11,319 nucleotides of DNA from JAQBYK01 sp964499425 (GCA_964499425.1 CAZCLD010000044.1:1-11319); one strand, 5' to 3'. Positions 1 through 6,787 are shown, numbered from the stretch's first letter. Program-made: numbers and translations. Notes: a model not told the origin generated them from the sequence alone.

Positions 1-458
1 AGGTGGTCCTCCCAGATTCAAGCCGGATTTCACGTGTCCGACCCTACTCAGGAACACTCTAGAACTTCACCCTATTTTCACCGACGGGACTATTACCCTC
101 TGTGGTGTAACTTTCCAGATAACTTTGGTTAATAGAAATGTTGTTCATATTGAGGTCCTACAACCCCGCATCTCGTAAGACACGGTTTAGGCTCATCCCT
201 GTTCGCTCGCCACTACTAAGGGAATCTCTGTTGATTTCTTTTCCCCGGCTACTAAGATGTTTCAATTCGCCGAGTTTCCTCGATATACCTATGTTTTCAG
301 TATACCGTGACCTAGCATTACCTAGGTCGGGTTTACCCATTGGGAGATCTCCGGGTCACTGCCTGCTTAACGGCTCACCGAAGCTTATCGCAATTAGCTA
401 CGTCCTTCATCGGAGTTTGGAGTCGAGGCATCCACTTTATACTTTTAAGTAACTTATT
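1..458 (-). rRNA. rrl: 23S ribosomal RNA, 5' part (partial)
   Basis: Read on the minus strand, this is the first ~450 nt of 23S rRNA (domain I), the large-subunit RNA that forms the peptidyl-transferase core. Conserved stretches are easy to recognise: GTGGATGCC near the 5' end, GATGAAGGACG, GCGATAAGC, GGGTAAACCC, GAAACATCT, GAAAAGAAATCAA and GTGGCGAGCGAA, in the same order as in E. coli. Alignment to the E. coli start (GGATGCC begins at base 26) places the mature 5' end near 458, within a few bases. The gene runs off the left edge, so most of it is missing. No 16S gene lies upstream (to the right), where it would sit in a linked operon. Open frames in this stretch are not genes. Confidence 0.97.
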
Positions 459-485
459 TTTTATTGATCGATATAAAATTAACTC

Positions 486-511
486 TATTCTTCCAGAATT
501 CTGGAAGAATA
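486..511. repeat. 26-bp perfect palindrome upstream of 23S
   Basis: The sequence from 486 to 511 is its own reverse complement over 26 bases, centred on GAATTC. As RNA in the 23S leader it would form an 11-bp helix closed by a tetraloop. A second inverted repeat (ATCAATTAC at 523-531 with GTAATTGAT at 540-548) lies just upstream in the transcript. These hairpins may be leader structures or RNase III-type processing sites; the 23S trailer needed to test pairing is outside the window. A dimeric regulator's binding site is the alternative. Confidence 0.7.
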
Positions 512-581
512 AATTGCAGAGAATCAATTACTTCAACTAGTAATTGATAGAAAAAATATATAATTTTTTTCATTCTCACCT

Positions 582-596
582 AGTTTTCAAGGAACA
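582..596 (-). promoter_or_regulatory. boxA-like antitermination element before 23S
   Basis: On the minus strand this reads TGTTCCTTGAAAACT, very close to the boxA motif of Firmicutes-type rRNA leaders and spacers (TGTTCTTTGAAAACT type). There, NusB/S10 bind the nascent RNA so that RNA polymerase resists termination in the long untranslated transcript. It lies about 125 nt before the mature 23S end, a usual place. It overlaps the last U of the hairpin terminator just upstream. The call rests on motif similarity and position only. Confidence 0.65.
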
Positions 597-623
597 AAAA
601 AGGGTGTGTATTGCTACACACCC
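596..623 (-). terminator. intrinsic terminator-type hairpin directly before boxA
   Basis: On the minus strand GGGTGTGTA (623-615) and TACACACCC (610-602) form a perfect 9-bp stem with a 4-nt loop, followed at once by six U residues (601-596). This is a textbook Rho-independent terminator. It would end a transcript started at the promoter at 735-763 after about 130 nt, before the 23S gene. If that promoter drives 23S, the hairpin must instead act as an attenuator or processing site. Confidence 0.8.
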
Positions 624-728
624 TCAAAGCTTAGACTTTTTTATAAAATTCACGTCGCAAACCTCGAGAGTATGTAGCCATTTTTTTGCATAAATTGGGT
701 TAAATTTGTTACAAACCTGATTTAATGC
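596..728 (-). ncRNA. candidate ~130-nt RNA between strong promoter and terminator
   Basis: A near-consensus promoter (735-763) and a strong terminator hairpin (602-623) bracket about 130 nt on the minus strand with no long open frame. I do not recognise an RNA family in it; it is not tRNA, 5S or SRP RNA. A 16-codon frame starting at ATG 682-680 (MATYSRGLRREFYKKV, stop just before the terminator stem) fits inside it, basic like some leader or ribosome-associated peptides, but it has no Shine-Dalgarno sequence. It could be a small RNA, a short peptide mRNA, or an attenuated leader of the 23S gene. The bracket is seen; the function is unknown. Confidence 0.4.
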
Positions 729-734
729 CTCATG

Positions 735-763
735 ATTATATGGACCACCCCATAAGAAGTCAA
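735..763 (-). promoter_or_regulatory. near-consensus sigma70 promoter upstream of 23S
   Basis: The minus strand has TTGACT (763-758), a 17-bp spacer and a perfect TATAAT (740-735), predicting a start near 728. It is the best promoter in the window, as expected for a stable-RNA gene. Downstream are the candidate 130-nt RNA, the hairpin at 602-623, boxA and 23S. Confidence 0.75.
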
Positions 764-778
764 TGTCTTTTTTCTAGG

Positions 779-1015
779 TTAGAATAACCCGCCCAAAACA
801 CCTACAATTATGGCCTGCAACGTCCCCATTGCATACATAAGAGAGCCAATAAAAAGCACAAAGGCAAGAATAATTATGAATGTATTAGTTCCTCCAGTAC
901 CCAGATATCTCTCCGCAAAGCCAATATCACCAGTAAAATTCTTGATATGGCTACGGAACTTCAAAATTATCAAGGCCAGAGGCAAACCCAATACTGCTGC
1001 GAGAATACGATCCAT
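779..1015 (-). CDS. small two-helix membrane protein, hypothetical
   Basis: A 78-residue hydrophobic protein of a family I do not recognise. It has one predicted membrane helix at residues ~3-19, a short polar loop containing KFRSHIKNFTGD and AERYLGTGGTN, a second helix at ~44-62 and a hydrophobic Gly/Val/Leu end (~65-78), which may extend helix two or form a third. It has no cysteine and no catalytic motif. It starts with ATG without a Shine-Dalgarno sequence, 16 nt after the predicted transcription start of its own promoter (1038-1066). It lies between the beta-helix gene and the 23S promoter on the same strand. Its own promoter and low sequence complexity-free composition favour a real gene over chance. 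Confidence 0.6.
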   Translation of the reverse strand: MDRILAAVLGLPLALIILKFRSHIKNFTGDIGFAERYLGTGGTNTFIIILAFVLFIGSLMYAMGTLQAIIVGVLGGLF

Positions 1016-1037
1016 ATATTTTGTTTAACACCAGACA

Positions 1038-1066
1038 ATTATAGCAAATTCTACTAATTCCTTCAA
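1038..1066 (-). promoter_or_regulatory. extended -10 promoter for the small membrane protein
   Basis: On the minus strand, TTGAAG (1066-1061), a 17-bp spacer and TATAAT (1043-1038) preceded by TG at the extended -10 position. The start would fall near 1031, giving a ~16-nt untranslated leader before the ATG at 1015. The -35 box abuts the stop codon (1068-1070) of the upstream beta-helix gene. Confidence 0.65.
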
Positions 1067-1067
1067 G

Positions 1068-4000
1068 CTACCAGGTATTAAACAGCATACTATTCACATT
1101 GCTAATCCAGCTTGTTTTCTCATTATAGGCATAAACTAAGACAGTATGGTCGCCTTCCTCAAGGTCTTCGGGAACATCAACCTCGAAATATCCCTGAGAA
1201 GCATCAGCAATAACAACTGAGTTCAAAACAACACTTTTCCAGGTTACAAATACTGTTGTACCCGGATCATAATAACCAGTTAGCTGCCGATTTGAGGGAT
1301 GTGCAGTTAGATCTTTTCCTGTTTCATTTTCAGCAGCATGAGCGATAGCAAGCCACACAGAGGTCTTCATAGAATCAGTCAAACTGAAATTGTGAGCTCC
1401 CCTTCTTGCAGAAGTTCCTTTAGGATCAGTTACCTTAATGATCTCCCCTCTAGAAAGATGAAGCTCTCTCGCCTCAAACTCAAGTTTCGGATCAACGGTA
1501 ATTTTCACATATTCTCCCAATCCATCCTGGTTTTGGACCAAAAGATCCACTTCTTTTATTTCATCCCCCTCATCCAAATTCAAGTACGGTTCTAAATCAA
1601 TGAGAGGTGCAGCCTTGTAGTCTTCACCTACTACAACCTCAGCAATTTTCTGAATATCCCAGGTATCTGGATCATCTGGATCAATTCTATCAACAATATA
1701 ATAGGTCAATTCATCCCCAACATTCGATGAAGCCGTCCATGCAAGAATCCGCAAGCCCACAGTCAAACCATCTAGGTTCGTAATTATAGGAGAAGGTGGC
1801 AGAATATCTTGGATTCTCGTCGATCTATCAGATATTCCGGATAATCCCTTCATAAAAACCTTGTCATCAATTAATTCATCATTAACATCACCACCGTATT
1901 CAATAATTTTCAAAATGGAAGTTTCGGAAACCTCAGGAGTTGTTGATGGACTAATATAAACCACATCTTCTTCATCTTCTATAGCTTGCTGCTGCGATTC
2001 GCTAGCCAATGTAGCATCCAACAAAGTCACGATCTCTGTGTCAGGTGTAACCTCTTTGTCAACTCCCCCCGTCTTAAGAACAATCCGTGACGAAGATGAT
2101 CCACCACTCGAACTTGGAGCAGCCACTTCATCCAAGATCCTTGAAACCTCTTTTTCGACAACTGCGTCAAGCTTGGCCGTAACCCTCGCCAGATTTTCCT
2201 CATCAATAGTATCCACAATCCCCTCAAGAATAGAAGATATTCTCTCCTGTTCCTCAGTTTTTTCAACCAGAACCTCTTCCTCAATCACTACATCCTGTTC
2301 AATTATACTATCTATAATAGTTTCCCTTTCCTCCTTCGCTTGCTTTATACCACTTATCGTATCTACTGTGTTACTACCCGCATCTTCAACTTCCTCCACA
2401 ACATCCCCCACATCAACAATCAGAGGTTTTCGTGGTGTAGGATCAGCTGGTTCATCAATTATTTCAGGTACCGTTTCTTCAACCTCCTCCACAACTTCAT
2501 CCTCAATTTCCACCTCCTCAATCTCTTCTTCCGGTTGCCCCTCAGTATCTACTACTTCCTCACCCTCATCGCTCTCACCACCACCGCCACCACTACTTGA
2601 ACCCGGGACTTCACTATCATCTAAATATGACTCACACTCAAGGTCACTACCATAATCGATAAGACCATCAGGAGAATCTTCATTATCAGCTCCGTCATAA
2701 CACTGTCTCGGACCATAATTAGCAACTTCTCCACCAACAGATCTACTCCAAAATCTATAAGAAGGATCCGTTAATGCAAATGGGCCAACCATGTCAGTCC
2801 AAGTATTATCTGTATCTAAACCGCCATCGGTTGGATCAGAAGTATCTATCGTAACTTCATTAAGCGGTATTAAGCCACTAATCTCCACCCCAAGATGTGT
2901 CGAATTGTTAATGGTATTCGCATATCCGCTCTCAGAACCACCGATTGTTAGATTTGCTGGAGAAGCGTCGTAGACTTGGGCATAAATTTCCTTAGTAGCA
3001 TTCGCAATAACTGTAGTCCCATCAGCTGCCACCCCAATATAATTACCAAGAATTGATATATCCCCACCGCTTAACACCACTATCCCATCATCTCCTCCCA
3101 CGAGAGCAACCCCATCACCATTTCCACTAATTATATTTCTACCAGCACTTGTGCCATTACCAATATTAACTGCAGTGGGAAGATCCATGATCTGTATCCC
3201 TGAGTCATCATTTCTTATCGCTGCAGTGCCAGCAGCATTCAAACCTATTATATTATTATAAATATTATAAGTTGATGTATTATTTTGAATATTAATCCCA
3301 TTAAACCCATTTCCACTAATATAATTCCTGGCAGCAGTATTAATCCCACCTATAGTGTGTGTGTTAGCGCTAGTAAGAGTTGAAAAATTAATACCTACCT
3401 CACCATTCCCCAAATCCGCTGTGCCATCAGCTGACAATCCTATCGTATTACCTTGTATTGTAACAGCACCAGTATTACTTTGAATCACAACCCCATTAGA
3501 TCCATTACCACTAATTACATTCCCAGAACCTGATGATATGCCCCCAAGAAGAAGATTCCCATCTAAAACATGAATACCTTCGACTGCATTTCCACGAGCA
3601 GTAGAACCTAACCAGTCTGTACCAACATAATTATTAACAATCGTAGTTGTACTAGAATCATCTATGTTCTGAATAACAATCCCATTCCCAGAACCACTAG
3701 AAATCACATTCCTTTTAGAAGAAGCTGTTGTCGTTCCTATACCTCCAATAGTGACACTAGTAAGACTATCTGCATATAGAAGAACACCTGCCTCATTCAC
3801 TGCATCACCATTTCCAGCGGCAACATTGAACACCCCACTCGCAGTTGATCTGATTTGCCCCACTATATTGCCTAAAAACACAAGTGAAGAAATACTTGCA
3901 CCAGGCCCCTCCCAAATATTAACACCATGAGTATAATTATTCGCAATCACATTCCCCTCAGCAATTGTTCCTGTCCCCAAAGCACCTAGGCTATTATTGC

Positions 4001-5285
4001 CTCCTATAGTGATGGCCCCTTCCGCAATGTCTATACCATCTCCCGCATTTCTGCATGTAGCAAGATTAGTGCTAGAAATCGATCCCGTACTAGGCTCTGC
4101 GCAAACACCTATATAATTTCCCTGTATAGTAATGGGTGTTGTACCTGAATTAACATTTTCAATATGAATTCCGTCTCCACCTCCTGCTCCTACAAAGATA
4201 TTCCCCATCCACGCAGCTGCTCCACCAATAATAATAGATGTTATTGTGCTTGCATCAACATACAAGCCATCTTCGCTAAAAGGTAAAGGAGCAAGACCCG
4301 ATGAATTTGCTCCAATTCGATTTCCATACATCTGTAAAGCTATTCCACCTAATATATTTAGAGCTTTCTCATCACAACTAGAAATCACATTGTCCACGAT
4401 TGTAATTGTTGATCCGCTTCTTATACGCAAACAATCCCCTCCATTCGAGTTTGGAGTAACTCCATCACTCTCAACCCCAAAATAATTCTTTCCTATAGTA
4501 AAAGGAGTTGCACTAGTTCCCGACATAAGTACACCACCCGTTGAATTATCAATAAACACATTTCGTTGAACTGATTCTTCTCCACCTATCATTGTCGTAC
4601 TTGTTAAATCAGAAGCCACAATCGCCAGCCCACCCCCAACATTTGATGCAACAAGGTTCCCAGCAAAAGTAAGCGACTGGACTCCATTCCCAGAAACATA
4701 TGCACCAGACACATTATTATTTCCAATTCTATTACCCTCATTAACATCACTTATCCCATCACCGTCTGTTCCTATTAGAAGCGTATAATTACTGGCAGTG
4801 TTGTCCAGGGCACCGACGCCTACATTGCTATTACCAGCATCAGTAGTACCATCGGATTCATAACCCACATAATTATTTTGGATTGTAACAGTAGAATTTG
4901 GTCCAACTTCCGAAACATCTATCCCAAATCCCCCATTGTATCCCACCACATTTATACCATCACTGGCAGATATCGTTCCTATAGCACCAATATTTATCGT
5001 CGAAGCATCACTACTAGTATCACTAATTCCAATTCCAGATCCTGTATTTCCATGATCACCGATCCCTGTTGCATCAACTCCAATATAATTCCCATAAATA
5101 TTAACAGCACCCATAGTAGAACCGAATATTCTTAGACCCACACCACCATTATCGCTAATGACATTTCCTTCAAAAGAATCAGAAGTCCCATCCAAATTAC
5201 TACCTATCGTGAGTGTTGTGCCACTCAATTCCACTCCATTCACATCATTTCCCAATCCTGTTGAACCATCAGCTGCAACTCCCAC
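1068..5285 (-). CDS. giant parallel beta-helix surface protein, 5'-truncated
   Basis: About 1405 readable residues. Residues 1 to ~835 are a right-handed parallel beta-helix built from irregular repeats with the signatures GNxIGxxxDGxxxxGN and RNxISGNGxxGxxI, as in CSLREA-type extracellular proteins. Then come a Cys/Asp-rich CxDGxDNxxxDGxxDY motif (~862-885, probable Ca2+ site), a Ser/Gly and Glu-rich linker (~895-1055), a fibronectin-III-like domain (~1160-1250) and an Ig-like C-terminal domain (~1320-1405). No sorting or SLH anchor is seen. The family is secreted or surface-exposed and usually adhesive or glycan-binding. The 5' end is abnormal: GTG 5285 lies inside a repeat, the frame stays open 13 more codons (repeat-like KGTLTFAGNYVG) and then meets TAA at 5325-5327. 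There is no signal peptide, ATG or Shine-Dalgarno sequence. It is probably a decapitated pseudogene, a frameshift or a misassembly. Confidence 0.85.
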   Translation of the reverse strand: MGVAADGSTGLGNDVNGVELSGTTLTIGSNLDGTSDSFEGNVISDNGGVGLRIFGSTMGAVNIYGNYIGVDATGIGDHGNTGSGIGISDTSSDASTINIGAIGTISASDGINVVGYNGGFGIDVSEVGPNSTVTIQNNYVGYESDGTTDAGNSNVGVGALDNTASNYTLLIGTDGDGISDVNEGNRIGNNNVSGAYVSGNGVQSLTFAGNLVASNVGGGLAIVASDLTSTTMIGGEESVQRNVFIDNSTGGVLMSGTSATPFTIGKNYFGVESDGVTPNSNGGDCLRIRSGSTITIVDNVISSCDEKALNILGGIALQMYGNRIGANSSGLAPLPFSEDGLYVDASTITSIIIGGAAAWMGNIFVGAGGGDGIHIENVNSGTTPITIQGNYIGVCAEPSTGSISSTNLATCRNAGDGIDIAEGAITIGGNNSLGALGTGTIAEGNVIANNYTHGVNIWEGPGASISSLVFLGNIVGQIRSTASGVFNVAAGNGDAVNEAGVLLYADSLTSVTIGGIGTTTASSKRNVISSGSGNGIVIQNIDDSSTTTIVNNYVGTDWLGSTARGNAVEGIHVLDGNLLLGGISSGSGNVISGNGSNGVVIQSNTGAVTIQGNTIGLSADGTADLGNGEVGINFSTLTSANTHTIGGINTAARNYISGNGFNGINIQNNTSTYNIYNNIIGLNAAGTAAIRNDDSGIQIMDLPTAVNIGNGTSAGRNIISGNGDGVALVGGDDGIVVLSGGDISILGNYIGVAADGTTVIANATKEIYAQVYDASPANLTIGGSESGYANTINNSTHLGVEISGLIPLNEVTIDTSDPTDGGLDTDNTWTDMVGPFALTDPSYRFWSRSVGGEVANYGPRQCYDGADNEDSPDGLIDYGSDLECESYLDDSEVPGSSSGGGGGESDEGEEVVDTEGQPEEEIEEVEIEDEVVEEVEETVPEIIDEPADPTPRKPLIVDVGDVVEEVEDAGSNTVDTISGIKQAKEERETIIDSIIEQDVVIEEEVLVEKTEEQERISSILEGIVDTIDEENLARVTAKLDAVVEKEVSRILDEVAAPSSSGGSSSSRIVLKTGGVDKEVTPDTEIVTLLDATLASESQQQAIEDEEDVVYISPSTTPEVSETSILKIIEYGGDVNDELIDDKVFMKGLSGISDRSTRIQDILPPSPIITNLDGLTVGLRILAWTASSNVGDELTYYIVDRIDPDDPDTWDIQKIAEVVVGEDYKAAPLIDLEPYLNLDEGDEIKEVDLLVQNQDGLGEYVKITVDPKLEFEARELHLSRGEIIKVTDPKGTSARRGAHNFSLTDSMKTSVWLAIAHAAENETGKDLTAHPSNRQLTGYYDPGTTVFVTWKSVVLNSVVIADASQGYFEVDVPEDLEEGDHTVLVYAYNEKTSWISNVNSMLFNTW

Positions 5286-5367
5286 ATAATTTCCCGCAAA
5301 AGTAAGCGTTCCTTTTACGCATTTTTAGAGTAGTGTTTTTAATTCCTTCGTAAGTACAAATCATAAT

Positions 5368-5745
5368 TTATTCAAAAACAAAATCAGGGACCTCAGGAAG
5401 GTACTCAGTGATATTGGCGTAGGTTCTCCCTCCCTTTTCACGATGCTTAACTTTTACATGTAATTTGCGGCCTATATATTCCTCAAGATTTAATTCTTCA
5501 GTCTTATCAGGAATAGTTAATTTCAAAGCATCGAAAAGATTAAAAATCTTAGCCTTGGGATGAAGAGTTAGATTGAACCAGTCAACCAAGCAATAAGGAT
5601 TATCTTCACTAATGACTTTGAAGATCATTTGTGCCTGAGGCCTACCGTCATAGCGATTCGTCTTTTCTTCCACTTTGTAAATTTCGACATCATAGCCGCC
5701 TTCTGGAGCAAGTGGGTACTCCTGTTTCTTAATAGTTACAGTCAT
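5368..5745 (-). CDS. DUF669-like OB-fold protein (phage/plasmid type)
   Basis: A 125-residue soluble protein from ATG 5745 (an in-frame TTG six bases upstream is less likely). The layout is a short N-terminal strand, then PxGGYDVEIYKVEEKT, a QMIFKVIS strand, YCLVDWFNLT, a helical FNLFDAL segment and a closing YIGRKLHVKVKHREKGGRTY. This order resembles DUF669-type phage proteins, thought to be single-stranded-DNA-binding OB folds encoded next to phage recombination genes. The likeness is judged by eye, so function is tentative. It lies 29 bp downstream of the DUF5659-like gene on the same strand, so the two are probably one operon. Its stop is 3 bp before a short frame that leads into the truncated beta-helix gene. 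No Shine-Dalgarno sequence is visible. Confidence 0.65.
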   Translation of the reverse strand: MTVTIKKQEYPLAPEGGYDVEIYKVEEKTNRYDGRPQAQMIFKVISEDNPYCLVDWFNLTLHPKAKIFNLFDALKLTIPDKTEELNLEEYIGRKLHVKVKHREKGGRTYANITEYLPEVPDFVFE

Positions 5746-5774
5746 TTTCAATTTTTATTAATAAAATACAATGC

Positions 5775-6008
5775 TTAGCGATTCTTCGCTAAAGTGGTGA
5801 GGTCACGTACGGCATTCTTATATGCCAAAGCAGACACCTCCCCTTCATCTGAATACATTTCATTCTTGCAGCGTTCAGCCTCGGAAGGATCGCTAAACTG
5901 GAAATAAGCCTGCCTCCCTTCAAATCTCACGCCTTTGAAAGGAACTCCTTTTACACGCAGGTACGCGGCAATCCCGACATCCTGCAATTCATACAATTCT
6001 TCAATCAT
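5775..6008 (-). CDS. DUF5659-like small protein
   Basis: A 77-residue protein. Its pattern matches DUF5659-type proteins: LYELQDVGIAAYLRVKGVPF (N-terminal helix and 'xaAyLrvkG' turn), a beta segment with YFQFSD, and the end AYKNAVRDLTTL. These are small proteins of unknown function, common in phage, plasmid and CPR contigs. It shows no membrane segment or signal peptide. It begins with ATG 6008, stops at TAA 5775 and is followed 29 bp later by the DUF669-like gene, so they are probably co-transcribed. Upstream lies the hairpin-rich region 6030-6253, which may be its leader. The family assignment is by eye; the gene call is firmer than the family. Confidence 0.65.
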   Translation of the reverse strand: MIEELYELQDVGIAAYLRVKGVPFKGVRFEGRQAYFQFSDPSEAERCKNEMYSDEGEVSALAYKNAVRDLTTLAKNR

Positions 6009-6029
6009 AATTAATTAGTTATAATATAA

Positions 6030-6219
6030 AACCCCCTACTGGTAGTAGGGTCCTTTCTCTGAACCAAAATGAAATGAACTCAGCATATCAGGCCTCACTA
6101 CCAATACACACATATTCACTGGGTGAATTTGTGTCTTGATAGCTGGCCCCCTTTGCTATCGCCCACGACAATCACATATTGTGATTGCTCCAAGCTGAAT
6201 TAATTGTCGAGGAACATTC
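6030..6219 (-). ncRNA. candidate structured leader/ncRNA with four tandem hairpins
   Basis: From a predicted start near 6219, the minus strand folds locally into four successive hairpins: CAATCACA/TGTGATTG (6187-6180 with 6176-6169), GATAGC/GCTATC (6160-6155 with 6143-6138), a 12-nt arm pair with one mismatch (6134-6123 with 6119-6108), and CCCTACT/AGTAGGG (6050-6044 with 6040-6034). The last is followed by GG then UUUU, a weak terminator. This ends 22 bp before the ATG of the DUF5659-like gene, so it could be a regulatory 5' leader with an attenuator or a free small RNA. It matches no riboswitch class I know. Confidence 0.35.
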
Positions 6220-6225
6220 AACAAC

Positions 6226-6253
6226 ACAATAATGTGCTAATCAGCGAAGTCAA
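6226..6253 (-). promoter_or_regulatory. candidate promoter for the leader/DUF5659 operon
   Basis: On the minus strand, TTGACT (6253-6248), a 16-bp spacer and TATTGT (6231-6226, 4 of 6 consensus). The start would be near 6219, about 210 nt before the DUF5659-like ATG. The -10 overlaps an imperfect CACA...TGTG palindrome, which might be an operator. Confidence 0.4.
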
Positions 6254-6328
6254 TACATTTTTTTCTTTGCACAATATATGTTGTGAGAAGCTGCACAAAC
6301 CTGTTACGCGCAAATCCATGAAACCTTG

Positions 6329-6357
6329 ACAAAAAGGTGGCTTATAAAAGCCACCTT
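6329..6357 (-). terminator. intrinsic terminator after the 93-residue gene
   Basis: On the minus strand AAGGTGGCTT (6357-6348) pairs perfectly with AAGCCACCTT (6343-6334), a 10-bp stem with a 4-nt loop, running into a U5 tract. It faces the 93-residue gene, whose stop lies ~150 nt upstream. It also insulates the downstream promoter at 6226-6253. Confidence 0.75.
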
Positions 6358-6401
6358 AATTGAATCCTCAAAGCTGCAAATGTTGTATAATTCATAGCCC
6401 A

Positions 6402-6431
6402 GGGCCTACTGCCTACTAGGCAGATGGTCCC
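6402..6431. repeat. extended stem-loop between gene and terminator
   Basis: Plus-strand GGGCC (6402-6406) pairs with GG-T-CCC (6426-6431, one bulge), and CTGCC (6409-6413) pairs with GGCAG (6419-6423) around TACTA. A stem of this quality in a 150-nt 3' region hints at a structured 3' UTR or a small RNA ending at the terminator 6329-6357. Confidence 0.5.
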
Positions 6432-6505
6432 CAACAATGATGCTTCCCATTGGGAAAAGGTGGACTAGTCACTAACTTTCGATAACTATATGGATTCGCA
6501 CTTGA

Positions 6506-6787
6506 TTAGTGTGATTGAGAAGCATCTTTTAGCTGTTTTTCGAGCATTTTGAGGGCTTCTTTGTCTGATTTTTGGGAGAGGATTTCTTCTGTTTTTTTGA
6601 GAACGGGAATAAATTCTGGGAAATGCTTGCTGCCTTCCTTTAATATCTCTTTGAGGTCAACATTTTTGTTTTCATCTAAAAAATAGGCAAATGATGATAA
6701 TCTGATTAAATCTTGCATACTGTTTTCACTCTTTTTAAGGACAAACTCTTTTACTAGTTTATAGAGTTTTCCTGTATCTGTGGCCAT
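6506..6787 (-). CDS. hypothetical helical protein, 93 residues
   Basis: I do not recognise a family. The protein is soluble, rich in Lys, Glu and Leu, and predicted almost wholly helical: KLYKLVKEFVLKK at 7-19, DLIRLSSFAYFLDEN around 26-40, VDLKEILKEG, and a C-terminal amphipathic helix with KEALKMLEKQLKDA. It has no cysteine, signal peptide or membrane segment. It starts at ATG 6787 with no Shine-Dalgarno sequence, back to back with the transglutaminase-like gene (40 bp between start codons). It shares with that gene a symmetrical divergent promoter, so the two may be co-regulated. It ends at TAA 6506, with a terminator ~150 nt downstream. Confidence 0.7.
   Translation of the reverse strand: MATDTGKLYKLVKEFVLKKSENSMQDLIRLSSFAYFLDENKNVDLKEILKEGSKHFPEFIPVLKKTEEILSQKSDKEALKMLEKQLKDASQSH

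Larger units (their letters stand above)
6009..6505. other. ~500-bp non-coding region rich in hairpins
   Basis: No credible gene on either strand. The stretch carries at least six inverted repeats: 6034-6050, 6108-6134, 6138-6160, 6169-6187, 6334-6357 and 6402-6431. It also has several short imperfect CACA...TGTG palindromes (6169-6187, 6224-6238, 6269-6287). It separates two minus-strand units. The right part (6330-6505) is the 3' region of the 93-residue gene ending in a terminator; the left part may be the leader of the DUF5659/DUF669 operon. Repeated CACA/TGTG palindromes could also be operators or iteron-like origin elements of a mobile element. Confidence 0.7.

Noticed and set aside
138..540. 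Three open frames (two plus, one minus) over the left end
   Set aside because: They lie inside or across the 23S rRNA gene and its leader; the RNA identity explains the sequence.
810..1028. Plus-strand 72-codon frame opposite the small membrane protein
   Set aside because: The minus-strand frame has a good promoter and membrane-protein composition; the plus frame has neither a promoter nor a recognisable fold.
2038..2655. 205-codon plus-strand frame rich in Ser/Thr
   Set aside because: It is the antisense shadow of the acidic Glu-rich linker of the beta-helix gene (GAA/GAG repeats read as TTC/CTC/TCC).
2900..5285. Possible CRISPR or tandem DNA repeat array in the repeated asparagine/glycine region
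   Set aside because: The periodicity is at protein level (beta-helix turns), with diverged DNA and no constant repeat/spacer structure.
6326..6354. Perfect plus-strand -35 box TTGACA with a downstream TATAAA
   Set aside because: The spacing is only 11 bp and the sequence is part of the minus-strand terminator hairpin.
6386..6391. Plus-strand TATAAT as a promoter
   Set aside because: No -35 box at 16-18 bp, no extended -10 TG and no plus-strand gene close downstream.
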